From positions 1 to 41,639 of the forward strand of contig JAAYBR010000073.1 in NCBI GenBank assembly GCA_012730045.1: 41,639 nt of DNA, read 5' to 3'. The notes below the pieces were generated by a model. The model ran no database searches and was not told the DNA's origin. It was given only the letters and a program-made list of their open reading frames with translations. A program made the translations under genes and the position numbers. The stretch is from Candidatus Hydrogenedentota bacterium. Its GTDB lineage: Bacteria > Hydrogenedentota > Hydrogenedentia > Hydrogenedentales > CAITNO01. This document shows, one piece after another, positions 6,209 through 14,800 of the stretch. The first letter of the stretch is position 1, and every line of letters begins with the position of its first letter.

Positions 6209-9200
6209 TCATTTCTCCAGAGACACAAGCATGAGTTTCGGGTCCACAGCGAGCGGGTCCACCTCCAGGGCCTTCTCGAAACAGGCGCGGGCCTGTTCAT
6301 TGTCTCCGAGGCCGAGGTGGCCGAGGCCCTGGAGGTAATGGGAAGACACCCGCAGGTCCTTGCGGGCAAGCTCGCGCTCGAGCAGGAAGGTGCGGCCCGT
6401 GTGCTCCTCCTCCACCGTCACGGTGATGTTGCGGCCGTCCTTGGCGGGGGCCAGCCGCTTTTCGCCGTCCTCGATGAGCTGGCGGAAGCGCTTCTCGATC
6501 TCGTCCGCGTTGTGGCCCAGCTCGCGCGCGGCGAGGGCCTTGAAGTAGCCGATTTCGGGGAAGTCGCCCGCGCCCCAGCCCTGCGGGGGCGTGTAGTCGA
6601 GCATGGCGGTGAAATGGCCGCGCGCTGTCTCGGCGTCGCCGGCGAGGCGCTGGTTGACGCCGAGGTAGTAGTGGGCGATGCCGGTCTTTCCGTCGCGCTC
6701 GGCCTCGAGGTTGGCGGGGAACTCCATCGCCTTGAGGAACAGGGCCCCGGCCTCCCGGTGGCGGCCCGCGTTCATCTCCCCGATGCCCTTTTGCAGGTGG
6801 GCGTCGAACCAGTGGACGTGCGGGTTGAAGGTGGCGCCCTCCTCGATGTGGTAGCGCATGGCGGTGAGGAGTTCGATGGCGCGGTCATACTCGCCCCGGA
6901 AGACCGCCAGCTTCACCTCCATGAGCTGGATGTCCACGATGTCCTTTCCCATTTCCCCGTACTCGGCGAGGAACTCCGCAAGCTGCTCCGGCGTCAGGCT
7001 CGCGTAGGACATGTAGAGGTCCGCCTCGGCGAAGTAGCGCTTCTGCTTCGGGTCGAGGGAGATGGCCGTCATGATGTTGTCCAGCGCCTCCGGGAGCAGG
7101 CCGAGGTGGTTGGCCTGGAGGTAGGCGAGGTTGCGGTGGACGACGGCGTCCTTGAATCCGTTGTCCAGCGCGGCCTGCCAGCAGGCGACCGCCTCGGCGT
7201 GCCGGTAATTGGCGAGCAGGTTGCCCAGCAGGTAGTGCGCCTTCGCGTTCGTGGGGTTCTTGGACAGGGCGAAGCGCAGCGCGCGCTCGGACTCCTCGCC
7301 GTAGGGGAAGCACAGGTCAATGGGCAGGCCGGCTGCCTTCTCCAGGGCAGTGGCCGCCGCCTCTCCCCTGCTCGCGCGGTCCAGATAGAGCGCGTGATGG
7401 TAATGTGTCATCGGGTTCGCGGACAGCGCGGCGTCCGGCGCCGCCGCCGAGAGGCCCATGAGCTCCACCGCTTCGCTGAAGCATCCGGCGGCGGCGTGGC
7501 GCGCCGCTGTCTCGATGTAGTTGTAGGGTTCATTGCGCAGGCAGCGAAAGAGCTGGGTCGCCCACTCCCCCGCCGTCTTCCCCGTGTCGGCGGTGTCGGC
7601 TAGGAGGCGCAGCTCGTTCATCGCGGGGAAGCAGAGCGGGTCCACTTCCAGCGCCTGGCGGGCGGTCTCCGCGGCGGCGGCGGCATTGCCGAGCGTCCGC
7701 AGGACGAGCGCCTTGACGCAGAGCGCCTCGACGTTCTGCGTGTTGGCGCGGACCGCGCGCTCGGCGTTGTCCAGCGCCTTTTCCAGGTTGCCGCGCGCGG
7801 CCTCCGCCTGCGCGGCGAGGGTGTACCCCGCCGAGGTCCACGGGTAGTCCCAGGTGGCGCGGTAGAGCAGCTCCAGCGCGTCGTCGGTGCGGCCCTGCCG
7901 CAGGCGGCACACGCCGAGGTAGAAGAGCGCGGTGGCGTCCTGCGCCTTCTTGTGGTTGTCCGTGACCACACCCACGGCACGCGCGAGGTGCTCCTCGGCC
8001 TTGTCCAGCTCGCCGCGTTTCAGGAACACGAGCCCGATCTGGGTGTTGGCGGGCACATGGTCCGGCTCCAGGGCGAGGGCGGCCGCATAGTATTTCATGC
8101 AGTCGAAGTTGGTGTTTCCAAACTGCTCCAGCTTGAGCCCCGCGTAGAAAAGCTCCTGCGCTGTCTTGTATTCGCGCGGGTCCAGCGGGTCCCGGTACAC
8201 CTCCGGGAACGGCTCGTTTTTCGCGGGCTGCTTCTGCCATGCGAGCAGTTCCCGGCCCTCCGCGTCGAGCACCTGCACCCGCAGCTCCTCCAGGCTCTCC
8301 GCACCGCCCGCAGACGCCTCGCGCTTGTAGGGGTTTTCCGGAGAGAGGTCCGCGGTGTCGGTGAAAACGGTGGCGTCGCCGCGCCGCAGCACGATCTGGA
8401 CGCCTTGGAACGCCGCCGTGGCATTGAGCTGGATCCCCGCCAGGCCCTCTTTCAGGTCCAGGTTGAGGGCGAAGTCGCGGGTGGCCTCCTTGATGCCGTC
8501 CAGCCCCTTGATCCCATAGAGGTACATGTCGCCGTACTTTGTCTCGAAGGGGGCGACAAAGTTGTAGTCCGGCTGGTTGTCCGAGTAGAAGCCCATCATC
8601 AGCTCGGCGTAGGGCCCGTCCTCGTCCGTGAGCTTCGTGTCCCACACCTCCTGCACCTCGTTCTTCCCCCAGTTCCAGAGTTTTTTCCCCTTGAAGATGC
8701 GGTGGTCGCCGACGAGGGCGATGCCCGCGCCCTTTCCGTGGTCAATGCCGGCCATGAAGTCCTGCGCGGTCTTGGTGACAAAGAACGACACGGGCTGGCG
8801 GGTTTCCTTCCACCACGAGAGGTCCTCGCCCTTCGTGTAGTCCACGGACTGGTACACCTGGTTCAGCACGGGCCACCGGGTGAACTCCGTGACGTAGTGG
8901 AAGTTCATCATCTCCACGTCCGGCGGGAAGACAAACTGGTAGCTATCGTTCACATGGACCGCCACGTTGGCGAAGCACAGCGCGGGGTATTCGTAGGGCG
9001 TCACGTTCATGCTCTTGAACGTGATTTTCACGTACGCCTTCCCCGGTTCCAGCGTCATGCCCGTGAGCCAGCGCGTCTGGCTGCGCTTCTCGTACTCGCC
9101 GACCCAGACCGTCTTGCCGCCGTCCGGGTTCTCCACGACCGTGTGGTCCACGTCAATGAGGCTGGTCGCCCGGTGGTGGTGCGGCGTGTTCCACTCCACC

Positions 9201-9592
9201 CCGCCGGAGGTCCACGCGCCGAGGGTGCCGATGAGCGCGGGCTTCACCACGCGGTTGTTGTAGACGATCTGGTAGCCGTTGGTCTTGTCCACGGCGTAGT
9301 ACAGCCGCCCGCCCATCTCCGGCGTGACGCAGAGTTTCAGGTACTCGTTCTCCAGGACGACGGCCCGGTACTCGCGGTCCGCCTTCTCCGCCGACTGCAC
9401 CCCGTAGAACGGGTACGGGTAGACATGCTTTTCCGCGAGCTGCACCTCCTCCGGCCGGAAAAACAGCGGAATCCGGTCCGGCGCCTCCGCCGGATAGGTG
9501 GGGAGCACCATCGTCTCCTCCGACACCGACACCTGCGCGGAGCACAGGGTGCCGGTGGAGACCAGGGCAAGAAACAGCAGCGTCGCGGCCAT
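6209..9592 (-). CDS. Secreted DUF5107 and TPR-repeat protein
   Basis: A 1127-residue protein in which a signal peptide (MAATLLFLALVSTGTLCSAQ) is followed by a DUF5107 domain (about residues 30-360). That domain has a mutarotase-like beta sandwich, with ENEYLKLCVTPEMGGRLYYAVDK and GTLGAWTSGGVEWN as landmarks, quoted here as family-typical. A long array of tetratricopeptide repeats fills about 470-1120, for example the ALEPDHVPANTQIGLVFLKRG and DNEQARACFEKALEVDPLA segments. DUF5107-TPR proteins are common in glycan-degrading Bacteroidetes and planctomycetes. Catalysis is unproven; carbohydrate binding or processing in the periplasm is the reasonable guess. ATG 9592 has GGAAGGA 8 bases upstream and a strong promoter. 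It is the first gene of an operon with the TIM-barrel protein. Confidence 0.88.
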   Translation of the reverse strand: MAATLLFLALVSTGTLCSAQVSVSEETMVLPTYPAEAPDRIPLFFRPEEVQLAEKHVYPYPFYGVQSAEKADREYRAVVLENEYLKLCVTPEMGGRLYYAVDKTNGYQIVYNNRVVKPALIGTLGAWTSGGVEWNTPHHHRATSLIDVDHTVVENPDGGKTVWVGEYEKRSQTRWLTGMTLEPGKAYVKITFKSMNVTPYEYPALCFANVAVHVNDSYQFVFPPDVEMMNFHYVTEFTRWPVLNQVYQSVDYTKGEDLSWWKETRQPVSFFVTKTAQDFMAGIDHGKGAGIALVGDHRIFKGKKLWNWGKNEVQEVWDTKLTDEDGPYAELMMGFYSDNQPDYNFVAPFETKYGDMYLYGIKGLDGIKEATRDFALNLDLKEGLAGIQLNATAAFQGVQIVLRRGDATVFTDTADLSPENPYKREASAGGAESLEELRVQVLDAEGRELLAWQKQPAKNEPFPEVYRDPLDPREYKTAQELFYAGLKLEQFGNTNFDCMKYYAAALALEPDHVPANTQIGLVFLKRGELDKAEEHLARAVGVVTDNHKKAQDATALFYLGVCRLRQGRTDDALELLYRATWDYPWTSAGYTLAAQAEAARGNLEKALDNAERAVRANTQNVEALCVKALVLRTLGNAAAAAETARQALEVDPLCFPAMNELRLLADTADTGKTAGEWATQLFRCLRNEPYNYIETAARHAAAGCFSEAVELMGLSAAAPDAALSANPMTHYHHALYLDRASRGEAAATALEKAAGLPIDLCFPYGEESERALRFALSKNPTNAKAHYLLGNLLANYRHAEAVACWQAALDNGFKDAVVHRNLAYLQANHLGLLPEALDNIMTAISLDPKQKRYFAEADLYMSYASLTPEQLAEFLAEYGEMGKDIVDIQLMEVKLAVFRGEYDRAIELLTAMRYHIEEGATFNPHVHWFDAHLQKGIGEMNAGRHREAGALFLKAMEFPANLEAERDGKTGIAHYYLGVNQRLAGDAETARGHFTAMLDYTPPQGWGAGDFPEIGYFKALAARELGHNADEIEKRFRQLIEDGEKRLAPAKDGRNITVTVEEEHTGRTFLLERELARKDLRVSSHYLQGLGHLGLGDNEQARACFEKALEVDPLAVDPKLMLVSLEK

Positions 9593-9620
9593 GGGGCGGT
9601 TCCTTCCAGGTTGAAGGGGC

Positions 9621-9650
9621 ATTATTCCGGCGGCGGAACGGGGATGTCAA
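9621..9650 (-). promoter_or_regulatory. Strong sigma70 promoter of the DUF5107-TPR operon
   Basis: On the minus strand TTGACA (9645-9650, perfect) lies 18 bases from AATAAT (9621-9626, 5/6), with a predicted leader of about 22 bases. The -35 sits in a 16-base block (9640-9655) that recurs around the -35 of the beta-helix gene. A 6-bp dyad (GTTGCA/TGCAAC, 9671-9690) lies just upstream and could bind an activator. Confidence 0.6.
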
Positions 9651-9655
9651 CCGGC

Positions 9656-10111
9656 ACGGGGGCGCCACTTGTTGCAGTGCGCCGTGCAACGGGAAACAAT
9701 GGCTCCTTGACAGGAAGACCAGAATTGGACAGAGTTGGGCGGGAGTTGAGTTCGGAGACCAAGGGGCGTGGTGACAGCAAGGACTGTCGTCAAGGAGTCG
9801 GTTTCAATGTGGGTGAGCTCCTCATTTGTCGCCGCCGTGCTCGTTCTTGTCGGCGCGTTCTCTGACCGCCAGGAAGCCCCCGATTCCGCAGTGGAGACTG
9901 AGATGTCCGACGTTGTAGCCGTCATTGACGGCACGAACGACAACCTTGCTGCGTCCACGAAATTCCCCCGTGCGACGAGTGCGGGGTTCCTTCTCTTGGG
10001 CCTCCGGATGGTTCCAATTCTTGGGGCGCTGCTGTGCGTGTGGGTTAGCGCCGCTGGCGCGGACAACGTTCCGGAGCGCGCAAACAGACGAATATCCCGA
10101 AGGCGTAAGGC
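9656..10111. other. Gene-free stretch, lower GC than surroundings
   Basis: About 450 bases lie between the operon promoter and the end of the propeller gene. One sampled 60-base line (9721-9780) is 57 percent GC, clearly below the neighbouring genes. Open frames exist on both strands, but their translations show no recognisable domain, no good ribosome site and, on the minus strand, a Ser/Thr-rich composition unlike the neighbours. Apart from the dyad at 9671-9690 I see no structure. It may be decayed or acquired DNA. Confidence 0.4.
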
Positions 10112-11239
10112 TCAGGGGTTCCCGCCCGGGCCGGGGATGTGGAGGCTGGCGCAGCCCGGCCGTGTGGGGACCACCTTTTCGCACACCACGCCCCACATAT
10201 CCCAGCCGCCGTCTATATAGTTGTCGTTCGTGGGGCGTCCGCAGGCCTGCACAAAGAGGTGCCATTTTTCCCCGATCTGGTACAGCGCGGGCGTGGCGAC
10301 ATGGTAGAGCGTGCTGTCGCCGTAGAGCCCCCGCCACTGCGTCTGGAGCATGGTGTCCAGGTCCAGCTGCGTCCATCCCCGGACGGGGTCCGTGCTGACT
10401 GCCAGTCCGGGCCGCCACCGCTTCCCGTGCTCCACCCCCACCTCGATGCAGAGGACATAGGTGTTGTCCACTTTCAGAATCTGGTGCCACTCGTAGTAGG
10501 CGTTCGGCGTGGACGCGAAAATCTGGCCCATGCCGCGCGGGTCCGCGCCGTTGAACTGCCGCGTCCAGCGCCTGCCGTCCTGCGAGGTCGCCAGCCGGAT
10601 GCCGGGCAGGACGCCGTCCCGGCCGCGGTAGGAGTAGTACATGTACCAGTCCCAGCGGTTTTCACGGGCGTTCCACTCCCGCATCACGGCCGCCTGGGAG
10701 GCCATCTCCTCATGATAGGGGGCTGCGGGTTCCGGGGCCAGCACCGGGGCGTCGCCCTGCCGGACGATGTTTTCGGGGGTGATGCCGGAGTACCCGTCCT
10801 CCCCCGCCGGACAGACCGCCAGACCGATCCGGTCCTGCACCGTGCCCGTGGTGCCGGAGTAGTAAATGTAGTAGGCGTCCTCCTCGGGGAGGTAGAGGAC
10901 CGTGTCCAGCCGGATGCTTCCCGAGTCCCAGCCCGTTGTGGCGGGTGTGAAGACAGGGTTCGCGGCGTCCTGGTGCCAGGTGAGCGGGTCGCCTGCCTCG
11001 GCCCACGCCTTGCCGACGGCCGCCGTGTTCCGGTTTGACGCGGGCACGGCCCCGTAGAACATGACCAGCCTTTCCGGCACCTTCGGGTTGGGCAGGATGC
11101 ACGGCTCCTCAATCTGCTGGGACATCCACGCGCTGTCCGCGCGGGACAGGATGCGCTTTCCGACCACGGTGTCCGGACCGGCGGCCGCGGCCGCCGTGCA
11201 GAGACCGGCCAGCAGGCCCAGGACAATGAGACGGGGCAT
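10112..11239 (-). CDS. Secreted five-bladed beta-propeller, GH43/GH32/GH130-like
   Basis: A 375-residue protein. The signal peptide (MPRLIVLGLLAGLCTAAAAAG) is followed by repeated propeller-blade segments such as EEPCILPNPKVPERLVMFYG, WDSGSIRLDTVLYLPEEDAYYIYYSG, IRLATSQDGRRWTRQ and LAVSTDPVRGW. Alternating short blades with W-x-Y/Y-Y-S patterns and the SxDG-xxW turns are what furanosidase and phosphorylase five-bladed propellers show. I cannot pick out a full catalytic triad, so substrate and even activity are open. ATG 11239 has GGAGGA 6-7 bases upstream. It follows the beta-helix gene by 47 bases and likely shares its transcript. Confidence 0.7.
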   Translation of the reverse strand: MPRLIVLGLLAGLCTAAAAAGPDTVVGKRILSRADSAWMSQQIEEPCILPNPKVPERLVMFYGAVPASNRNTAAVGKAWAEAGDPLTWHQDAANPVFTPATTGWDSGSIRLDTVLYLPEEDAYYIYYSGTTGTVQDRIGLAVCPAGEDGYSGITPENIVRQGDAPVLAPEPAAPYHEEMASQAAVMREWNARENRWDWYMYYSYRGRDGVLPGIRLATSQDGRRWTRQFNGADPRGMGQIFASTPNAYYEWHQILKVDNTYVLCIEVGVEHGKRWRPGLAVSTDPVRGWTQLDLDTMLQTQWRGLYGDSTLYHVATPALYQIGEKWHLFVQACGRPTNDNYIDGGWDMWGVVCEKVVPTRPGCASLHIPGPGGNP

Positions 11240-11286
11240 CCGTATTCCTCCGCGGCGCCTCCGGGGCGGACGCGCCGTGCGCCAGT

Positions 11287-13554
11287 TCATTTTTTCGGCC
11301 AGACTTTCACGGAGAGGTCCCCGCCTTGGGGCAGTTCAAAGGGGCCTGGGAAGGGGTTGTCGAGGTTTCGCTTGGCGCCGAAGTGGTCGGTGTCCACCGT
11401 GAGCGGCGAGCCGTCGCGGTTCTCGTAGGGGAGGTCCGGCACGACGGCTTTGCCGAGGCGTTCGGTGGTCACGGGCTTGCGGGGGTTCTCCTGGGCCCAG
11501 ACGGCGTCGAGTTTGCCCTCCAGCCAGACCTCGCCGTCCTTTTCCACGAGGCGGAACGCCGGGTCGAAATCCTTCACGATCAGCGGGTTCTTCTCGCCCT
11601 TCGCGGGGCGCGCGCCGTCGAGGTGGACGTTGTCCTCGATGAACATGGGCAGCCGGGCCTTGTCATACACGCGGAGGCTGGCGCGGCCCGTGAGGAGGTT
11701 GTTGAGGAAGCGGTCGTCCCCGGCGGGGTTGTCGTGGAGGCCGGCGACCTCGGTGGAATGGGCCTTGTGGAACGGCGTGAGGCGCGCGTCGTACTCGTTC
11801 ATGCGGAAGTCGCCGGTGAAGAGGTTGTGCGCGTAGGCGCCGCCGCGCGACACGTCGAGGAGGGACTCGGCGGAGAGGAAGAGGTTGTTGTCCACGACGA
11901 AGGGGCCGTGGTCCACCTCCATGAAGAGGTCCCGGCCGTTGTCGTGGAAGAGGTTCGAAGTGACGCGGGCGCCCTGGGCCATCCAGTCGAGCCAGACGCC
12001 GAGGCAGGTGCGGTGGATGTGGTTGTCCTGGATGACGACGTCAATGGCGCCGTGGAGCTTGATGCCCGCCATCTCGGCGCCGGTGAACAGCGCGCGGATG
12101 TGGATGTCGTGGATGTGGTTGCCCGTGATGGTGCTGAAGACCGCGCCGAGACTGCCCACGATGCCCGTCTGCTCGCAGTGGGAGATGTGGTTGTTGCGGA
12201 CGACGTGGTGGCCGATGTTCTCGCCGCTCCAGCCGCGGGCGGTGGCCCGCTCGATGGTCTTGACGTAGCCCTCGGCGGTGTCGGCGGAGGTGTTGTCAAA
12301 CTCGTCGCCGTGCTTGCCCAGGGCGACGCCGCAGCACACGGAGTGGCTGATGGTGTTGTTCTCAATGACCCAGCCTTTGCTCCAGTTCGTGCCGATGATC
12401 GCGATCTGCTCGGCCGTCGGGGGCGCCCACTGCGTGGCGGCCTGGCACAGGGTGAAGCCGCGCACGGTGAGGTAGTTCCTGCCCGTCTCCTTCGGGTAGA
12501 ACACGGCGCGGCGCACGTTGATCTCCGTCAGGCGCTCGTTGGGGTTGACATCTTTGAACTGCGCCCAGATCGTCGTGGTGTCGGCGTCCACCCGCGCTTT
12601 CCACAGGCGCGGCTCCTGCTCCACGGGGCGCGCGTTCCTGCTCTTGAAAACGAGGAAGACGGTCTTCTTCCCCTCCTGCGGGACGATGTCGGCCTTGAAG
12701 GTGCGCCAGTCCTGCCACTCGCCCGTGTTGGGCACGGGCCGCGTGCCGATGAGCGCGCCGTCCGGCGCGTCCAGCCGCAGCTCGATGATGCCGCCCGACG
12801 AGGCCGACGCCGCGCGGATGTCCAGCACCGACGTTCCCTTTCCGAAATCCACGCCCTCGTACTTCAGCCAGTGGCCGTGCTGGATGAACCCCACGCACTC
12901 GCCGCCCTCGGAGCAGGGCGCGTTCTGCGTGCCGTTCTTCGCCGTGAACGCCGTGCCCGGAATCTTGTCCCCGCCCTTCGGCTGGAGCCATGCCACGTTC
13001 AGGAGGTATTCCAGCCCCGCCTGCTGGAGCCATGCGGGGACCGTGCCCGCCGGGGCCAGCGCCTCGTCCAGCGTGGCCGCCTCAATGAGCCATTCGCCGT
13101 CGAGATAGACCGCGCCGGTGTGATGTTCCCGGTCCTTCGGGGTGAACCAGTCGCCGCGGATGAGGTCCGCGTAGGGGTTGTAATCCCCGAAGAGGCTGTT
13201 GGGCACCGTCACCTTCCAGGTGTCGTTCTGGACCTTTTCCCAGCCTGTGACCGCCTCCGACCCCTTCACCGCCACCTTTTCCCCAGGGGCCGCCTGGTAG
13301 GTGATGCGCTTGGCGTCCGACTCGCCCCCGCGTGGCGGGTTCACCCACTCGCGGTAGACCCCCTCATGCACCGTGACCGTGTCCCCCGGCTGCGCCAGCG
13401 CGGCGGCGGCGGAAATGGTCCGCAACGGCGCGGCGGCCGATCCGTCGTTCGTGTCATTGCCCGTGACGGCAACATGGTACTCGCGGTCCGCTGCGGCGTT
13501 GAGGCACAGCGCGGCGGTGAGGCTGAGCAGGCAGGCGGGGAACGCGGTCTTCAT
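11287..13554 (-). CDS. Secreted parallel beta-helix protein with CBM6-like module
   Basis: A 755-residue protein with a signal peptide (MKTAFPACLLSLTAALCLNAAA). A DUF1565-type start (YHVAVTGNDTNDGS, then LAQPGDTVTVHEGVYREW) comes next. About residues 215-320 look like a CBM6-type beta sandwich (GFIQHGHWLKYEGVDFGKG, then RLDAPDGALIGTRPVPNTG). About residues 380-620 are right-handed beta-helix coils with repeating N-N-I/H turns (VIENNTISHS, VVRNNHISHCEQTGIVG, VIQDNHIHRTC). Such proteins act as polysaccharide lyases or hydrolases on pectic or other uronate-rich glycans. The exact family is not visible. ATG 13554 has AGGAG 10 bases upstream and a near-consensus promoter. It is the first gene of a two-gene operon. 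Confidence 0.85.
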   Translation of the reverse strand: MKTAFPACLLSLTAALCLNAAADREYHVAVTGNDTNDGSAAAPLRTISAAAALAQPGDTVTVHEGVYREWVNPPRGGESDAKRITYQAAPGEKVAVKGSEAVTGWEKVQNDTWKVTVPNSLFGDYNPYADLIRGDWFTPKDREHHTGAVYLDGEWLIEAATLDEALAPAGTVPAWLQQAGLEYLLNVAWLQPKGGDKIPGTAFTAKNGTQNAPCSEGGECVGFIQHGHWLKYEGVDFGKGTSVLDIRAASASSGGIIELRLDAPDGALIGTRPVPNTGEWQDWRTFKADIVPQEGKKTVFLVFKSRNARPVEQEPRLWKARVDADTTTIWAQFKDVNPNERLTEINVRRAVFYPKETGRNYLTVRGFTLCQAATQWAPPTAEQIAIIGTNWSKGWVIENNTISHSVCCGVALGKHGDEFDNTSADTAEGYVKTIERATARGWSGENIGHHVVRNNHISHCEQTGIVGSLGAVFSTITGNHIHDIHIRALFTGAEMAGIKLHGAIDVVIQDNHIHRTCLGVWLDWMAQGARVTSNLFHDNGRDLFMEVDHGPFVVDNNLFLSAESLLDVSRGGAYAHNLFTGDFRMNEYDARLTPFHKAHSTEVAGLHDNPAGDDRFLNNLLTGRASLRVYDKARLPMFIEDNVHLDGARPAKGEKNPLIVKDFDPAFRLVEKDGEVWLEGKLDAVWAQENPRKPVTTERLGKAVVPDLPYENRDGSPLTVDTDHFGAKRNLDNPFPGPFELPQGGDLSVKVWPKK

Positions 13555-13578
13555 GGGGCGGGTCTCCTGATTGCGGCT

Positions 13579-13607
13579 AGAATAATGAAGGAAGCGGGGG
13601 TTGTCAA
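13579..13607 (-). promoter_or_regulatory. Near-consensus sigma70 promoter of the beta-helix operon
   Basis: On the minus strand TTGACA (13602-13607, perfect), a 17-base spacer and TATTCT (13579-13584, 4/6) precede ATG 13554 with a leader of about 17 bases. The block 13597-13612 around the -35 matches 15 of 16 positions around the DUF5107 promoter. Confidence 0.65.
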
Positions 13608-13626
13608 CCGGCGCGCGGTGGTGGAC

Positions 13627-13662
13627 GAGATGGACGGGATGGACCCGATGGACGCGATGGAC
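13627..13662. repeat. Four 9-bp tandem units
   Basis: Four exact-length units ending in GATGGAC with variable first two bases (GA, GG, CC, GC) run from 13627 to 13662. A degenerate fifth copy lies just before. They occupy the gap between the beta-helix promoter and the isomerase gene, which otherwise holds the palindrome and direct repeats listed next. No gene is seen. Confidence 0.7.
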
Positions 13663-13674
13663 AAGGAAGAATCG

Positions 13675-13704
13675 GACGGATCGGTCGGATCCGACCGATC
13701 CGTC
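13675..13704. repeat. Perfect 30-bp palindrome
   Basis: The 30 bases are their own reverse complement, centred on GGATCC at 13687-13692. They are built from GACGGATCGGTCGG-type words related to the following GTCGGACAAGTCGGACGGGTC stretch. Sequence like this suggests a short intergenic repeat family with a GGACGGATC-type unit rather than a single operator. Confidence 0.8.
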
Positions 13705-13764
13705 GGATATTCCCCGGAGTCGGACAAGTCGGACGGGTCAGACCTGTCCCCTGCTCTTCCCCTC

Positions 13765-13790
13765 GACCCTAAACCCCCGACCCTAAACCC
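13765..13790. repeat. Two 12-bp direct repeats, GACCCTAAACCC
   Basis: Identical copies lie at 13765-13776 and 13779-13790, separated by CC. They immediately precede the candidate promoter of the isomerase gene, where they could be a regulator site, or simply part of the repeat cluster. Confidence 0.55.
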
Positions 13791-13802
13791 TGCCCCCGCG
13801 CC

Positions 13803-13831
13803 TTGCGCAGAGCGCCTCCTTTCGGTACACT
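13803..13831 (+). promoter_or_regulatory. Weak candidate promoter of the isomerase gene
   Basis: TTGCGC (13803-13808), a 17-base spacer and TACACT (13826-13831) match 3/6 and 4/6. Spacing and distance to the start are right, but the match is modest. Confidence 0.3.
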
Positions 13832-13872
13832 GTCGGTTCGGCCATGAAGGCCGCAACATGGAGGTGTTTTCC

Positions 13873-14727
13873 GTGAAAAAACAGTCGGTTGATCAGATCG
13901 GGGTGTGCAGTTGGTCGCTTCAGGCGGCGGGGCCAAAGGAATTGGCGGAGAAGGTGAACGCCCTCGGGCTGAAGAAGGTGCAGATGGGCCTGACGCCGCA
14001 CCGGGATGATCCGGGCGCGCTGGACGGGGTGCAGGAAATCCTCGCCGCCGCGGGGATTGAGATTGTGTCGGGCATGTACTCGACCGTCGGCGAGGACTAC
14101 ACGACCCCGGCCACGATCCGCGTGACGGGCGGCGTGGTGCCGGACGCGCACTGGGAGGAGAACCTGCGGCTGGCGCGGGTCACCGCCGCGACGGCGGGGA
14201 AGATGGGCCTGACCTGTGCGAACGCCCATGCGGGGTTCCTGCCCCACGACCCGGCGGACCCGACGTTTGAGAAGCTCTGCGGGCGCGTGGTGACGCTGGC
14301 GGAGGTCTTCGGGGAGCACGGCGTGACGCTGCTCATGGAGACGGGGCAGGAGTCGGCGGAGACGCTGCTGGCCTTCCTCGCCGAGATGCACGGGCGCGGC
14401 GCGAAGAACATCGCCGTGAACTTCGACCCGGCGAACATGATCCTGTACGACATGGACGACCCGATTGACGCGCTGCGCGCGCTGGTGCCGCACGTGCGCC
14501 AGGTCCACGTGAAGGACGCCAAGCGCACGAAGGTCAAGGGCGACTGGGGCGAGGAGGTGGTCGTCGGCACCGGCGAGGTGGACTGGGTCGCCTTCGTCCG
14601 CATCCTCGCCGAGGCAAACTTCGAGGGCGGCTACATCTTCGAGCGCGAGGCCGGCAGCGACCGCGTCGGCGACATCGCCAAAGGCATCACCGCCCTCACG
14701 GCGGCCATCAACGAGGTAAACGGGTAG
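13873..14727 (+). CDS. Sugar phosphate isomerase/epimerase (AP endonuclease 2 fold)
   Basis: A 284-residue TIM-barrel protein of the xylose-isomerase-like family, cytoplasmic (no signal). It opens with IGVCSWSLQAAG. Probable metal ligands are Glu in LLMETGQES, Asp in VNFDPANMILY, His in VHVKDAKR, and a late Glu in the IFEREAG strand. Family members isomerise or epimerise sugars and inositols, and relatives act in 3-keto-sugar routes. GTG 13873 has GGAGG 8 bases upstream and gives the N-terminus MKKQSVDQIG. An in-frame ATG at 13858 with weaker GAAGG is the alternative and would add five residues. It stands alone between two minus-strand clusters. Confidence 0.88.
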   Translation: MKKQSVDQIGVCSWSLQAAGPKELAEKVNALGLKKVQMGLTPHRDDPGALDGVQEILAAAGIEIVSGMYSTVGEDYTTPATIRVTGGVVPDAHWEENLRLARVTAATAGKMGLTCANAHAGFLPHDPADPTFEKLCGRVVTLAEVFGEHGVTLLMETGQESAETLLAFLAEMHGRGAKNIAVNFDPANMILYDMDDPIDALRALVPHVRQVHVKDAKRTKVKGDWGEEVVVGTGEVDWVAFVRILAEANFEGGYIFEREAGSDRVGDIAKGITALTAAINEVNG

Positions 14728-14800
14728 CTCCTGTCTCTCCGGTGGGGCACCCTCAGCAGCAACTCCTGTACCGGCATTCCTGACCATTCGGCACCATCTT

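Noticed and set aside
7952-9865. About 640-codon plus-strand open frame opposite the DUF5107 domain
   Set aside because: Codon-shadow composition and no start signal; the minus strand carries the recognisable protein.
9768-10220. Possible small membrane protein of about 150 residues on the plus strand
   Set aside because: It has two hydrophobic stretches, but a GTG start without a Shine-Dalgarno, and its tail runs antisense into the propeller gene. No family resemblance; kept as part of the unexplained gap.
11326-13857. Plus-strand extension upstream of the isomerase, giving an apparent protein of over 1100 residues
   Set aside because: The upstream part is antisense to the beta-helix gene and then reads through repeats. 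The isomerase family begins near 13873, where a GGAGG-preceded GTG exists.
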